From: Anaeromyxobacter dehalogenans 2CP-C
Lineage (GTDB): Bacteria; Myxococcota; Myxococcia; Myxococcales; Anaeromyxobacteraceae
DNA: 64,000 bases
Direction of reading: 5' to 3'
Assembly: GCF_000013385.1 (NCBI RefSeq)
Contig: NC_007760.1
Location: forward strand, 4,438,001 to 4,502,000
The notes under the pieces were generated by a model. That model made no database searches. It had not been told where the DNA came from and saw only the letters and a program-made list of their open reading frames with translations. Each line of letters starts with the position of its first letter. The stretch's first letter is position 1. Below, piece by piece: positions 23,001 to 31,240 of the stretch. The position numbers and the translations under genes were made by a program.

Positions 23001-23422
23001 AGTCCGGCAAGGCGCACCCGCGCGCCGGGAGCGAGGCCGGTCCCACCGCGCTCCGCGACGTGCAGCTCGGCCTGTACCAGCTCGCGGCGCGGAAGCTCGC
23101 GAGGCGGTGGGGCACGCCCGCGAAGGTCCACGGCGCCTACGCGTACGCGAGCGGCCGGGGCGAGGTCGAGGAGCGCGCGTTCCGCGCGGACGCGGGCGCG
23201 CTCGAGCAGGCGACGGCGGAGTGGCTCGCGACGGCGGCGCACCTCCTCGCCGCGCGGTGGTTCCCGCCGAGCGCCGACGAGGGCGACTGCACCTACTGCC
23301 CGTTCCACGTGGTCTGCGGCAGCGGCGCGGCCCGGCGCGCCCGCGAGGCGCTCGCGGACGTCGAGGACGGGCCGCTCGCGCGCTTCCGCGCGCTGAAGCT
23401 GGACGAGGGGGACGAGGAATGA
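20096..23422 (+). CDS. addB: AddB-like helicase-nuclease subunit (PD-(D/E)XK)
   Basis: A 1108-residue protein. The start is set at GTG 20096 (VNVTVIDTLGDWADAV), matching the family; upstream codons look non-coding. The first two thirds form an inactivated helicase-like region; the C-terminal third begins at LLQCPRLFLMRRILGW, with HRVVELFYREH and VRDLKSGKAHPR (nuclease core near residue 967) and closes with CTYCPFHVVC (near 1064), the Cys cluster typical of AddB/RecB-like nucleases. With AddA it should process double-strand breaks for recombination. Residues about 238-270 are encoded by two palindromic repeats and read RGSTGSPRA twice, an insertion absent from normal family members. TGA overlaps the addA ATG. 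Confidence 0.85.
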   Translation: MNVTVIDTLGDWADAVAALPAPGPLPARTVLVPSERHAHALRRELARTGRDAALAGTRFLGPLTAAIEVLQAAGVPFTPGEGALRPARLLALFHEDLPLEHFDLDLLRTTRGWDEAFAGAIGDLEAAGLAPRDLPAEPAAARDLARLWSRVEDGAGTSFSSARIFREAAALLARDAGAWPFHGPTLALASGHADAVEARFLRAIPGVRLAVQTDRPAGERHLERVERLFGAEARSALAARGSTGSPRAEEDRDRAVRTPARGSTGSPRAGGPGSSPAGRVTERDLLATYLLADAAVLADPARPRSGGPDGTVDLEEHAGVEAELEATALWVARQVLEARRPLEEIAVLVPDQDPLAGLVADRLARLPFDGGPLPVFVAGGLPAISTAAGARILAVVRALRSHLSAETLAPVLPALRLEGVVDGDRTHLTHGEAMELAFGLGIVGGNPAHPAGALAWSGRAAARAGELEAALAQVHADDDSAERERWRLERTLGSLRAIRPALDALVGVARAVVEGAPLAAIGDVLGGFLTRCLLAPGEGAALPARLVEALAPACAGSLGKALSGDDALQVVEDQLLGLRVAQGRFGEPAVYVGTVAGAAGVSFGAVRIVGLCEGVLPSQPREDPVVPGALREQLERGAPDRVLRRAEDRVAAQAHALVAAVRGARDAVALSAPRVDLARTEREPGAIFIDAAAALARPHAATGAPAEAVPDGAALRRDAFRPAASAAARFRDAHPISDASWLDRVARTAPALPPEWTGTPVVDLARLAALRAPSGPLGPSDGIFDRGGPFPPVPGIAPERPISASALGQLLQCPRLFLMRRILGWDEPASAPSLRELDPLSFGSLLHRVVELFYREHGAAFSRREGRLARWLELARGVADRAFDGLLSEYPLVGEGVRLKERERLHDALREFLAYDWKGGPRRFVGVELPFGTPEAPLSVEADGETLHVHGYIDRVDAEDGVTLVRDLKSGKAHPRAGSEAGPTALRDVQLGLYQLAARKLARRWGTPAKVHGAYAYASGRGEVEERAFRADAGALEQATAEWLATAAHLLAARWFPPSADEGDCTYCPFHVVCGSGAARRAREALADVEDGPLARFRALKLDEGDEE
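20808..20840. repeat. dispersed palindromic repeat, GTTCGACAGGCTCAC type (inside addB), copy 1
   Basis: Perfect 10-bp arms CCGCTCGTGG and CCACGAGCGG enclose the 13-base loop TTCGACAGGCTCA. Lies in frame in addB and encodes RGSTGSPRA. Copy 2 follows 29 bp later. Confidence 0.85.
20870..20904. repeat. dispersed palindromic repeat, GTTCGACAGGCTCAC type (inside addB), copy 2
   Basis: Perfect 11-bp arms CCCGCTCGTGG and CCACGAGCGGG enclose CTCGACGGGCTCA, differing from copy 1 at two loop positions. Also in frame. Confidence 0.85.
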
Positions 23423-26400
23423 GCCCGCGGAAGCCCGCACCGGACCAGGCCGACCGGGATCGGGCCATCCACGCCCGCGACGAGAACGTCATCGCCGACG
23501 CCGGCGCCGGGACCGGCAAGACCACCCTGCTCGTGGCGCGGCTGGTGGAGCGCGTCGCGCCCGAGGACGACGGGCCCGCGCTCCCGCTCGGGCGCATCGC
23601 GGCGGTCACGTTCACGCGCAAGGCCGCGGGCGAGCTGCGGCTCCGCATCCGCGAGGCCCTGCTGCGCGCGCTCGCGCGGGCCGACCTCACGGAGCTCCGG
23701 CGGCGGCGGCTCGCCGACGCGCTCTCCGCGCTCGACACGGCGCACGTGGGCACCATCCACTCGTTCGCCGACCGGCTCCTGCGGCTCCGGCCGGTGGAGG
23801 CGCGGCTCTCCCCGTCCTACGACATCGTGGAGGACGACGCGCCGCTCGTGGACGAGGCGTTCGCGGCGTTCCTGCACGCGGTCGAGGCGGGCACGCTCGC
23901 GGACGAGCTCCCCGACCTCGACCCGACGGTCGCTGCGGCGGCGCAGTCGGCGTTCCTCGACGCGCTGCGCGCGGGCGTCCGCGCCGAGCGGCGCGTGCAC
24001 GACCACGGCGTCGTCCCGGGCCTCGATTGCCTCGTCGAGGCCCTGGTGCACACGCGCGACGTCCCGCCGGTCGTCCCGGCCGCGCGGCGGCCCGACCTGG
24101 CGAAGTTCCGCGAGCTGGCGGACGAGCTCCTCGGGTACGCCGCGGGCTCGAGCGGCGACGGCGCGGGCTCGCGGTGGGTCGCCGCCACGCGGCGGCGGAT
24201 CGAGCGGATCCGCGAGGAGGAGGACCCGGTCCTCGTCCTGAAGGAGCTGCTGCGGTGCGCGCCGCACCGGAAGCTCGCGATGAAGGCGGACTTCGCGGAC
24301 GACCGCGCGGGCTGGGCGCTCTACAAGGCGTTCCTCGGCGACGACGGCAAGAAGGCGCTCCGCGAGGGCTCGCTCCGCGAAGACCTGCTGCGCCCGTTCG
24401 CCCGCTGGCTCGCGCGCCGGCTCGTCGCCGCCGCGCCCGCGGTGGTGGCGATGTACGAGCGCGTGAAGGCGCGCCACCGGGCGGTGGACCAGCTCGACCT
24501 GCTGCTCGAGCTGCGCGACCTCCTCCAGCGCGATCGCGCGGTGCGCGCCGAGTACCAGGCGCTGTTCGACCACGTGATGGTGGACGAGTTCCAGGACACC
24601 GATCCGCTCCAGGCCGAGGTGGTCCTGTACCTCTGCGAGCAGGGCGCGGTCGCGTCGGACTGGCGCGACGTCCGCCTCGTGCCGGGCAAGCTCACCATCG
24701 TCGGCGACCCGAAGCAGTCGATCTACCGCTTCCGCCGCGCCGACATCGGCGTGTACGCGGCGGTGCGGGCCATCGTCGAGCGCGGCCCGCACGTGGTCGC
24801 GAAGCTGAAGGCCAACTTCCGCTGCGAGCCGGCGCTGGTCCGGTGGCTGAACGGGACGTTCGACGGCGTGCTCGGGAAGGCCGCCGGGGACGCGCCGGTG
24901 TTCGACCCGGGGGCCGGGACGGTGGCGAACGAGCCGCTGCTCGCGGGCCGGGACGGTGGTGCACCCTGCGCCGTGCAGGTGCTGCCGCTCGCGGCGGAGT
25001 CCGGCAGGAAGCCCGAGCTGCGCGCCACCGAGGCGAAGGCGCTCGCGGCGTGGCTCCGGTGGCTGGTCGAGGGGAAGAAGCGGATCATCGTGGACCCGGC
25101 CACGGGCGCGCCCCGGCCGGCTGGCTATGGCGACGTCGCCGTGCTCGTCACCGCCACCGTCAACCTGCCGCTCCTGTTCCCGGAGCTGGACCGGCTGGGC
25201 GTGCCGTACGCCGCGCGGGGCGGGACGCTGTTCCTCGCGGATCCGCTCCACCAGCAGTTCCTGCTCGGCCTGCGGGCGCTCGCGGATCGCGACGACGGGA
25301 TCGCGCAGGCGGCGCTGCTGCGGCCACCGTTCTTCGCGGTGGACCACGACGACCTCGCCCGGGCCCGCGCCGCCGACCCGGCGTCCACGCACCCGGGCGT
25401 GCTCCGCGCGCGCGCGGCGCAGGAGGTCGTGCGCGAGCTCCGCCGGACCCGGCTGGACCGGCCGCCGGGGGCGACCGCCCGCGACCTGCTGGAGCGGACC
25501 GCGTTCGGCCGCGCGGCCGCGCTCGGACCGAACGGCGCGCAGCGGCTCGAGGCGCTCCGCGAGCTCTGCCTCGTGCTCGAGGCGGTCGCCGCCGAGGGGC
25601 TCGACTACGACGCGGCCACCGCGCGCCTGCGCGCGTGGGTGGACGACGCGGTCCAGCTCGATCCGCCGCGCCCGGTCGGGACCGACGCGGTGCAGATCCT
25701 CACCGTGCACCAGGCGAAGGGCCTCGAGTTCCCGATCGTCGTCCTCTGGGACGGGTGCGCGAACCTGGCCGCCCGCGACGTGCGCGCGCCGTTCGTGGTG
25801 GACCGGACCGGCGAGGCCTGGGCGGTCGCGCTCGACGGGCTCGAGTGGGAGGAGCCGGAGGGCGGCGAGGTGGCCGGCCGCGAGAAGCGCTACCTCGACG
25901 CCGAGCGGCTGCGCCTCGTCTACGTGGCCGCGACCCGCGCGCGCGACCTGCTGGTCCTGCCGGTCGCCGGCGAGCCGGATCCCGAGCGGATCACCGGCCG
26001 GCTCGTGTCCGGCGAGCCGGCGGCGCCGGTGGAGACGCTCGCGCCGTACGCGATCGGCGCGGAGCCGGCCTGGGCCGGCGAGCTCCCCGCCCCCGCGCCG
26101 CGGCCGGCGACCGACGGCTCGGCGCTCGCCGCCGAGGTGAGGACGCCGTGGCGGTCCGCCATCGCCGAGGCCGCGCGGCCGCGCTTCGCGCCCGGCTCGG
26201 TGACCGGCGAGGCGCACGCGCGCACCGAGGCGGCGGAGCGGCCGGGCGAGGCGGGCCCGCCCAGGCCGGAGCGCCAGAGCCGTCACGGCCGCGTGTTCGG
26301 CGACACGGTCCACCTCGCCATCGGCCTCGCGCTGCGTGGCCCGGCGCTCGCGCCCACTGCCGCCGTGGCGCGGGCTGCCGCGGCCACCGGCCTCTCGGAG

Positions 26401-26754
26401 CGGCGGACCGAGGCCGCCGAGGACGTCGTCCGCGCGCTCGCCGCCCTGGAGCGGGCCGGGCTGCGCCGCGCGCCGGGGCCGGAGCTCCAGCTCGAGTACC
26501 CGGTGGCGCACGCGGCGGACGGGAAGCTCGTGCAGGGGTACGTGGACCTCCTCGGCGTCCGCGACGGCCGCGTCGTGGTGGTGGACTTCAAGACCGACGC
26601 GCCGCCCGCCGGCGACGTGCACGCGTCGCACGCGGCCTACGTGGAGCAGGTGCGGGGCTACGCGCGGATCCTGGTCGCCCTCGGCGTGGCGCGGGAGGGC
26701 GCGGTGGACGCGGGCCTCCTGTTCACCGCCGACGGCGGGCTCCGCTGGGTGTAG
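23419..26754 (+). CDS. addA: AddA-like UvrD-type helicase-nuclease
   Basis: A 1111-residue SF1 helicase. Walker A ADAGAGTGKTT (27-36), FTRKAAGELRLRIREAL (motif Ia), VDEFQDTDPLQ (near 390, Walker B), GDPKQSIYRFRRAD (motif III), LTVHQAKGLEFPIVVLW (motif V) and VYVAATRARDLLVL (motif VI) are all intact. The C-terminal domain carries LVQGYVDLLGVRDG and VVVDFKTDAP (near 1050), an intact PD-(D/E)XK nuclease. It is the motor subunit paired with AddB for end resection. ATG 23419 overlaps the addB stop (ATGA), so the two are translationally coupled. The terminal stretch is followed by repeats, not another gene. Confidence 0.92.
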   Translation: MSPRKPAPDQADRDRAIHARDENVIADAGAGTGKTTLLVARLVERVAPEDDGPALPLGRIAAVTFTRKAAGELRLRIREALLRALARADLTELRRRRLADALSALDTAHVGTIHSFADRLLRLRPVEARLSPSYDIVEDDAPLVDEAFAAFLHAVEAGTLADELPDLDPTVAAAAQSAFLDALRAGVRAERRVHDHGVVPGLDCLVEALVHTRDVPPVVPAARRPDLAKFRELADELLGYAAGSSGDGAGSRWVAATRRRIERIREEEDPVLVLKELLRCAPHRKLAMKADFADDRAGWALYKAFLGDDGKKALREGSLREDLLRPFARWLARRLVAAAPAVVAMYERVKARHRAVDQLDLLLELRDLLQRDRAVRAEYQALFDHVMVDEFQDTDPLQAEVVLYLCEQGAVASDWRDVRLVPGKLTIVGDPKQSIYRFRRADIGVYAAVRAIVERGPHVVAKLKANFRCEPALVRWLNGTFDGVLGKAAGDAPVFDPGAGTVANEPLLAGRDGGAPCAVQVLPLAAESGRKPELRATEAKALAAWLRWLVEGKKRIIVDPATGAPRPAGYGDVAVLVTATVNLPLLFPELDRLGVPYAARGGTLFLADPLHQQFLLGLRALADRDDGIAQAALLRPPFFAVDHDDLARARAADPASTHPGVLRARAAQEVVRELRRTRLDRPPGATARDLLERTAFGRAAALGPNGAQRLEALRELCLVLEAVAAEGLDYDAATARLRAWVDDAVQLDPPRPVGTDAVQILTVHQAKGLEFPIVVLWDGCANLAARDVRAPFVVDRTGEAWAVALDGLEWEEPEGGEVAGREKRYLDAERLRLVYVAATRARDLLVLPVAGEPDPERITGRLVSGEPAAPVETLAPYAIGAEPAWAGELPAPAPRPATDGSALAAEVRTPWRSAIAEAARPRFAPGSVTGEAHARTEAAERPGEAGPPRPERQSRHGRVFGDTVHLAIGLALRGPALAPTAAVARAAAATGLSERRTEAAEDVVRALAALERAGLRRAPGPELQLEYPVAHAADGKLVQGYVDLLGVRDGRVVVVDFKTDAPPAGDVHASHAAYVEQVRGYARILVALGVAREGAVDAGLLFTADGGLRWV

Positions 26755-26790
26755 GCGGCGTCCGCCTTTCTCGAGCCTTCGGCTCCGACG

Positions 26791-26886
26791 CCGCTCATCC
26801 CGACCCTTCGACTCCGGCGAGCCTTCGACTCCGGCGAGCCTTCGACTCCGGCGAGCCTTCGGCTCGCCTACGCTCAAGGTGAGCGG
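26791..26886. repeat. dispersed repeat with three tandem 17-bp units, CCCTTCGACTCCGG type
   Basis: Begins CCGCTCATCC and ends CTCAAGGTGAGCGG like the other members of the family, but the inner unit TTCGACTCCGGCGAGCC is repeated three times before the closing GAGCCTTCGGCTCGCC hairpin. Located just after addA, outside any gene. It may also act as a transcription end signal for addBA. Confidence 0.7.
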
Positions 26887-26951
26887 CGCGGCCCCAGCCG
26901 CGCGGCGTCGAGGGACGCTCGAGGTGAGCTCGTCGAGGCCCGGGGCCGCGG

Positions 26952-27242
26952 TCAGTGCAGCGTGTGCTCGTCGTGGGCGAGCTCGGACTCGAGCACCATC
27001 TCGACGAGGTAGCCGTCCACCCGATCCGGCACCTTCTCGACGACCTCGGGCGAGAGCCAGCGCACCACCACCTCGAGCTCGACGCCCTGCCCGCGCACCT
27101 CGACCGGGCGCGCCTTCACGAACCACGGCTCGCCGGGGAGCACCGCCAGCTGGAGCGCGTTGCAGGCGGTGCAGGCGATCTCCCACTCCTTCGGATCGAG
27201 GCGCCCGTCCGGCAGGTACGGCGTCTGCGGGCGTTCGGCCAT
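26952..27242 (-). CDS. hypothetical protein with CxxC motif
   Basis: A 96-residue protein not assigned to a family. It contains IACTACNALQLAVLP (CxxC) and an acidic C-terminal half ending HDEHTLH, suggesting possible metal binding (inference). In-frame starts exist at 27242, 27275 (MPRRPRALRD) and 27287; none has a strong ribosome site and I chose the shortest because codons before it look less protein-like. Divergent from the SEC-C gene. Confidence 0.55.
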   Translation of the reverse strand: MAERPQTPYLPDGRLDPKEWEIACTACNALQLAVLPGEPWFVKARPVEVRGQGVELEVVVRWLSPEVVEKVPDRVDGYLVEMVLESELAHDEHTLH

Positions 27243-27449
27243 GGCGTCGCGGAGGGCGCGAGGGCGGCGGGGCATGCGCTCACCCATACCCCGCGCATCC
27301 GACATCGCCTCCCGCGCGCACGCCCCTTGCTGAGGGACCTCTCCACCGACGGCCCGTGGCTCCGGTTGCGGCCTCGGCGCCGGCGGTGGGTCCACCGCGC
27401 GGACACACGGTCCGCGCGGCGGACCCAACCCGAACCCACGGAGGCCGTC

Positions 27450-27857
27450 ATGACCGACCCGTCGCTGGAAGCGCTCCTCGCCGAGCTCGAACGCTGCGCC
27501 GGCCCCGACGACCCGCGCGCCGTCCACGTCCTGTCTCGCATGCTCGACCGGCTCCTGCGCGCTCCCATCGCGGACTGCGCGCTCTGCGCGTGGCAGGATC
27601 TCGCCCGGCTCGCCGGCGCGATCCGCGCCTCGGGCGGGACCGTCACCGCCGAGCAGCAGGCGGGGATCGACGCGGCCTTCGAGGAGGGGGCGAAGCTGCT
27701 CGTCCCGTTCGATCCCTCCGCCGTCCCCTCCCCCGCCGCGCTGCCATCGCGAGTCGCCCGCGCCCTGCGGCCCGGCCGCAACGACCCGTGCCGGTGCGGC
27801 AGCGGCCGCAAGTACAAGAAGTGCCACCTCGCCGAGGACGAGCGGGCGGCGCGCTGA
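27450..27857 (+). CDS. SEC-C motif protein
   Basis: A 135-residue protein. Its C-terminus RNDPCRCGSGRKYKKCH is a textbook SEC-C zinc-binding motif (CxCx8CH), as at the end of SecA; an N-terminal CALCAW adds another cysteine pair. The remainder is helical with no recognised domain. The ribosome site acggaggc stands 5-12 bases before ATG 27450. Such stand-alone SEC-C proteins are usually of unknown function. The neighbouring gene downstream is more than 200 bp away, so it is probably monocistronic. Confidence 0.82.
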   Translation: MTDPSLEALLAELERCAGPDDPRAVHVLSRMLDRLLRAPIADCALCAWQDLARLAGAIRASGGTVTAEQQAGIDAAFEEGAKLLVPFDPSAVPSPAALPSRVARALRPGRNDPCRCGSGRKYKKCHLAEDERAAR

Positions 27858-28072
27858 CGGGCGTCGTTCACCCTGGGTGACCGGGCGCGCCGCGGACGCC
27901 CGAGCCCGCGGTGTGGGTCCGGCGCGCAGCGTTCGCGCGCGCCCGCGCGGGCCACCCACTGCGCCCCTGGTTTCCCGGTGGTTCGCGACGCACCCGCGGG
28001 GATCATGTGACTGACATCCGCTGCGGCGTGTCTTACTCGTGTTGGCGCTGGGCCACTGGACCGGAGGCATCG

Positions 28073-28717
28073 GTGAACGTTCCCCTCACGCAGCGCTTCA
28101 TCTCCGCCGTGGCGAAGGCACACGAGCTCCACGCGACGCAGGAGCGGCCGGGCTCGGGCGCCCCGTACCTGACGCACCTGCTGGGTGCGGCGGCGAACGT
28201 GCTGCACTTCGGGGGCGACGAGGACCAGGCCATCGCCGCGCTGCTGCACGGGGTTGCAGCGGACGGGGACGCGCGGGCCAAGCTCGAGACCCTCCGCGAG
28301 GCGTTCGGCGCCCGCGTGGCGGACCTGGTGGCGGGCTGTCGCGACGCGTTCGACAGCGCCGAGCCGGGCTGGCGCGCGCGCAAGGAGGCCTACCTCGCGC
28401 GCCTCGCCAGCAAGCCCCGCGACGTGCTGCTGGTGGTGGCGGCCGACAAGCTCGACGACGCGCGCGCCATCGTCACCGACCTGCGCACCCGCGGCTCGGA
28501 GGCCTGGTCGCGCCTGGCGGGCGGCCGCAACGGATCCCTCTGGTACTACGCGGCGCTCGCGGCCACCCTGGCGCGCGCCGGCGTCGGCAGCATCGCGGTC
28601 GCGCTCGAGGCCACGCTCGAGGAGATGGCGAACGCTGCGGTGGACTGCGAGGTGGACGACCGCGTCGCGCTCGCGGAGGAGTTCGGCTGCCTGGCGCTGT
28701 CGTCGATCCAGGCCTGA
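28073..28717 (+). CDS. SpoT-hydrolase-like HD-domain protein with altered HD motif
   Basis: A 214-residue all-helical protein resembling the (p)ppGpp hydrolase domain: PYLTHLLGAAANVL and DEDQAIAALLHGVAADG align with the YLTHPLAVA and AALLHDVVEDT segments of SpoT/MESH-type enzymes, and AADKLDDARAIVTDL matches the later DKLxNxR motif. The HD pair itself reads His-Gly (LLHGVA), so the metal-binding Asp is missing. It may be inactive on (p)ppGpp or have a changed role. Start at GTG 28073 is supported by ccggaggcat just upstream; no ATG fits. No synthetase domain. Confidence 0.72.
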   Translation: MNVPLTQRFISAVAKAHELHATQERPGSGAPYLTHLLGAAANVLHFGGDEDQAIAALLHGVAADGDARAKLETLREAFGARVADLVAGCRDAFDSAEPGWRARKEAYLARLASKPRDVLLVVAADKLDDARAIVTDLRTRGSEAWSRLAGGRNGSLWYYAALAATLARAGVGSIAVALEATLEEMANAAVDCEVDDRVALAEEFGCLALSSIQA

Positions 28718-28911
28718 GCACGCGCGAGCGATCGGGCCTCACCACAGTCGCGCGCGTCCAGCCTGCGTCGCTCCCTCCTCCGGGCCGTCGCGCGGGCCGC
28801 CTGCGACATTCCGTGCTGGTACGCTCGGAGCACCCCGACCGGCCTCCGCTTCGACGCGGAGTGATCCTGCTAACGTTCGCCGCGGCTTCACGCAACGCGA
28901 AGGGGGAGACC

Positions 28912-29448
28912 ATGGCGACGAGGAAGAAGGCCCGGGCCACGCGGAGGGTGTCACGCAGGGCGAAGGTCCCGACCGGCGGATTGCACCCGGTGTTCGGTCC
29001 CATCGCGGACCCGGGCCCGGAGGCGCTGGCCGGCAGCATCGCGGGCCTGCGCGGCCCCTGGGCCGGGGGCTGGCACTTCGGACCGGTGGCGGATCCGGGG
29101 CCTGGCTTCGCGAGCTGGCGCGACTCGCTGTTCGGCCGCATCGACCGCGGGGCGCTGGACGCCGCCGCGCTGAAGCAGATGGCCGACCTGCGGGTGCGCC
29201 GGATCCGCGCTGCGGTGCGGTCCATGGAGGAACAGGTCGAGCTCGCCGAGGAGGAGTTCAAGCTCCTCTCGCGCTTCCCGGAGAAGCTGCAGACGCGCAT
29301 CCCCCCGTTCGATCCGGGCGGCGACCCTCCGCCCGAGCTGCGCCCCATCGACTTCCTCCGGTTCGTCCGGGATCACCAGGTCGCCTCGCTGAAGCAGGCG
29401 ATCGAGTACCTGAACGCGTCGGCGGTCGCGATCGAGGCGAAGCGGTAG
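28912..29448 (+). CDS. hypothetical protein with duplicated FGPxADPGP motif
   Basis: A 178-residue protein not assigned to a family. A basic N-terminus (ATRKKARATRRVSRRAK) is followed by two short related motifs, VFGPIADPGPE and HFGPVADPGPG, about 30 residues apart, and then a helical region (about 80-178). The ribosome site gggggag precedes ATG 28912. A strong hairpin at 29461-29491 follows its stop codon. Confidence 0.6.
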   Translation: MATRKKARATRRVSRRAKVPTGGLHPVFGPIADPGPEALAGSIAGLRGPWAGGWHFGPVADPGPGFASWRDSLFGRIDRGALDAAALKQMADLRVRRIRAAVRSMEEQVELAEEEFKLLSRFPEKLQTRIPPFDPGGDPPPELRPIDFLRFVRDHQVASLKQAIEYLNASAVAIEAKR

Positions 29449-29460
29449 GGCTTCACGGCC

Positions 29461-29491
29461 CGGGGCAGGAGCGCGCGGACCTCCTGCCCCG
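29461..29491 (+). terminator. hairpin, probable terminator
   Basis: An 11-bp perfect stem (CGGGGCAGGAG with CTCCTGCCCCG) and 9-base loop begin 13 bases after the stop of the 28912-29448 gene and end 15 bases before the radical SAM start. No T-run follows, so it could equally hide or expose the downstream ribosome site. Confidence 0.5.
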
Positions 29492-29506
29492 CGCGCGGAG
29501 GCGGCG

Positions 29507-31240
29507 ATGGCGGCCTGCGACGTCGTCCTGGTCGGCTACGAGGACGAGGAGAACCTCGGCCTGCGGTCCCTCGCCGCCTACCTCGCGCAGGCGGGCGTGA
29601 CGGTGGACCTCGCGCCCTACCGCGCGGGCGTCCGCCGGGATCTGCTCGCCTACCTGCGCGCGCGCCGCCCCCGGCTGGTGGGGTTCTCGCTCATCTTCCA
29701 GGGGATGCTCCCGGACTTCGCCGACCTCGTCGCGTACCTGCGCGCGAACGGGGTCGCCGCCCACTTCACCATGGGCGGCCACTTCCCCAGCCTCGCCTGG
29801 GCCCGAACGCTCGCGCTCGTCCCGGGCCTCGACACCGTGGTCCGGCACGAGGGCGAGGTCACGCTGCTCGAGCTGGTCCGCGCGCTGGACCGCCCGGCGC
29901 GGTGGCGCGAGATCCCCGGGCTCGCGTTCCGCGACCGCGGCCTTCCCATCGCGACGCCGCCGCGGCCGCTCGTCCCCGACCTCGACGCGCTGCCCTTCCC
30001 GCTGCGCCGCCGCGAGACGCTCGCGGCACGCGACGTCGGGATCGCCTCCCTCGCGGCGAGCCGCGGCTGCCACTACGACTGCTCCTTCTGCTCGGTCCAG
30101 ACGTTCTACGGCGAGCCGCCGGGTCCGCGACGGCGCACCCGCTCGCCGGGGAACGTGGCGGACGAGATGCAGGTCCTCCACGAGGCGAAGGGCGTGCGGG
30201 TCTTCATCTTCAAGGACGACGACCTCGCCACCCGCGGCCCTCGGGCGCGCGCCTGGATCGAGGCGTTCGCGCGGGAGCTGGAGGCGCGCGGGCTGGGCCG
30301 GCGCATCGCCTGGCGCATCTCCTGCCGCGTGGACGACCTCGACGCGGACCTGCTCCGGCGGCTCCGGGGCGTGGGGCTGACGTGGGTGTACCTCGGCATC
30401 GAGTCGGGCTCGGAGCAGGGCCTGCGCACGTGCAACAAGCGCTTCACGGTGGACGACGTGCGCCGCGGCGTCGCGCTCCTGCGCCGGCTGCGGCTCGCGT
30501 TCGACTACGGCTTCATGCTGCTCGACCCGGACTCCACCTTCGCGTCGGTGCGCGAGAGCGTGGGCTTCCTCGAGGACCTCGGCCGCCGCGGCGACGCCTC
30601 GGTCCACTTCACCAAGATGTTCCCCTACGTCGGGACCGCGATCGCGGCGCGGCTCGCGGCCGAGGGGCGGCTCGCCGGCACCGACGCGGCGCCGGACTAC
30701 GCGTTCCGGGACCCGCGGCTGGACCTGCTCCAGGGGTTCCTGTCGGAGGCGTTCCACGAGCGCAACTTCGGGCCGGACGGCCTGGTGAGCGCGAGCCGCA
30801 TGGCCGCGTTCGACCTCGAGCTCGCGACCCGCTTCGGCGGCGCGGGCGCGGGCACGCGCGCCTACCACGCCGCGCTCCGGCACCTCACCGCCCGCGGGAA
30901 CGCGCTCGCGATCGCAGCGGTCCGGCGCGCCCTCGACGTGCTCGAGGCCCGCTCGGTGGACGGGTGCCTCGCCGCCTGGCCAGGGCTGCTGGAGCTGGCC
31001 CGCGTCGCCCGCGAGGCGGATCTCGACCTCGCGCGCCGCCTGCGCGGGGTCATGGAGGCGAACGGCCACGACGCGCCGCGGCCGCGCCTCCTGCTCAGCG
31101 CGCCCCGCCGCGCGCCTCGCCCGGCCCGGCCGGACCGCCCGGGCTCCCTTGCCCCGCGTCCCCGCGCTTCCCGTGCATCAGCTCGAGCACGGCGCGGTAC
31201 AGGCGCTGGCGCGCGTCGTGGCGCTGGCTGGCGCGGGTGA
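29507..31240 (+). CDS. B12-binding-type radical SAM protein
   Basis: A 577-residue protein. Residues 1-140 resemble a cobalamin-binding Rossmann domain (VGYEDEENLGLRSLAAYL, LVGFSLIFQG, FTMGGHFPS), though a clear DxHxxG motif is missing. Radical SAM domain: RGCHYDCSFCSV with Cys188, Cys192, Cys195, then FIFKDDDLATRG and VYLGIESGSEQGL. Members (e.g. BchE/HpnP-like lineages) carry out methylation or ring formation; substrate unknown. The arginine-rich last 50 codons overlap the convergent MscS gene by 146 bp, so the natural C-terminus may end earlier. Start ATG 29507 with ggaggcggcg upstream. Confidence 0.82.
   Translation: MAACDVVLVGYEDEENLGLRSLAAYLAQAGVTVDLAPYRAGVRRDLLAYLRARRPRLVGFSLIFQGMLPDFADLVAYLRANGVAAHFTMGGHFPSLAWARTLALVPGLDTVVRHEGEVTLLELVRALDRPARWREIPGLAFRDRGLPIATPPRPLVPDLDALPFPLRRRETLAARDVGIASLAASRGCHYDCSFCSVQTFYGEPPGPRRRTRSPGNVADEMQVLHEAKGVRVFIFKDDDLATRGPRARAWIEAFARELEARGLGRRIAWRISCRVDDLDADLLRRLRGVGLTWVYLGIESGSEQGLRTCNKRFTVDDVRRGVALLRRLRLAFDYGFMLLDPDSTFASVRESVGFLEDLGRRGDASVHFTKMFPYVGTAIAARLAAEGRLAGTDAAPDYAFRDPRLDLLQGFLSEAFHERNFGPDGLVSASRMAAFDLELATRFGGAGAGTRAYHAALRHLTARGNALAIAAVRRALDVLEARSVDGCLAAWPGLLELARVAREADLDLARRLRGVMEANGHDAPRPRLLLSAPRRAPRPARPDRPGSLAPRPRASRASARARRGTGAGARRGAGWRG

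Noticed and set aside
26791-26886. Three 17-bp tandem units as a minisatellite or origin iterons
   Set aside because: They are an expansion inside a known dispersed palindromic repeat, and no replication gene is nearby.
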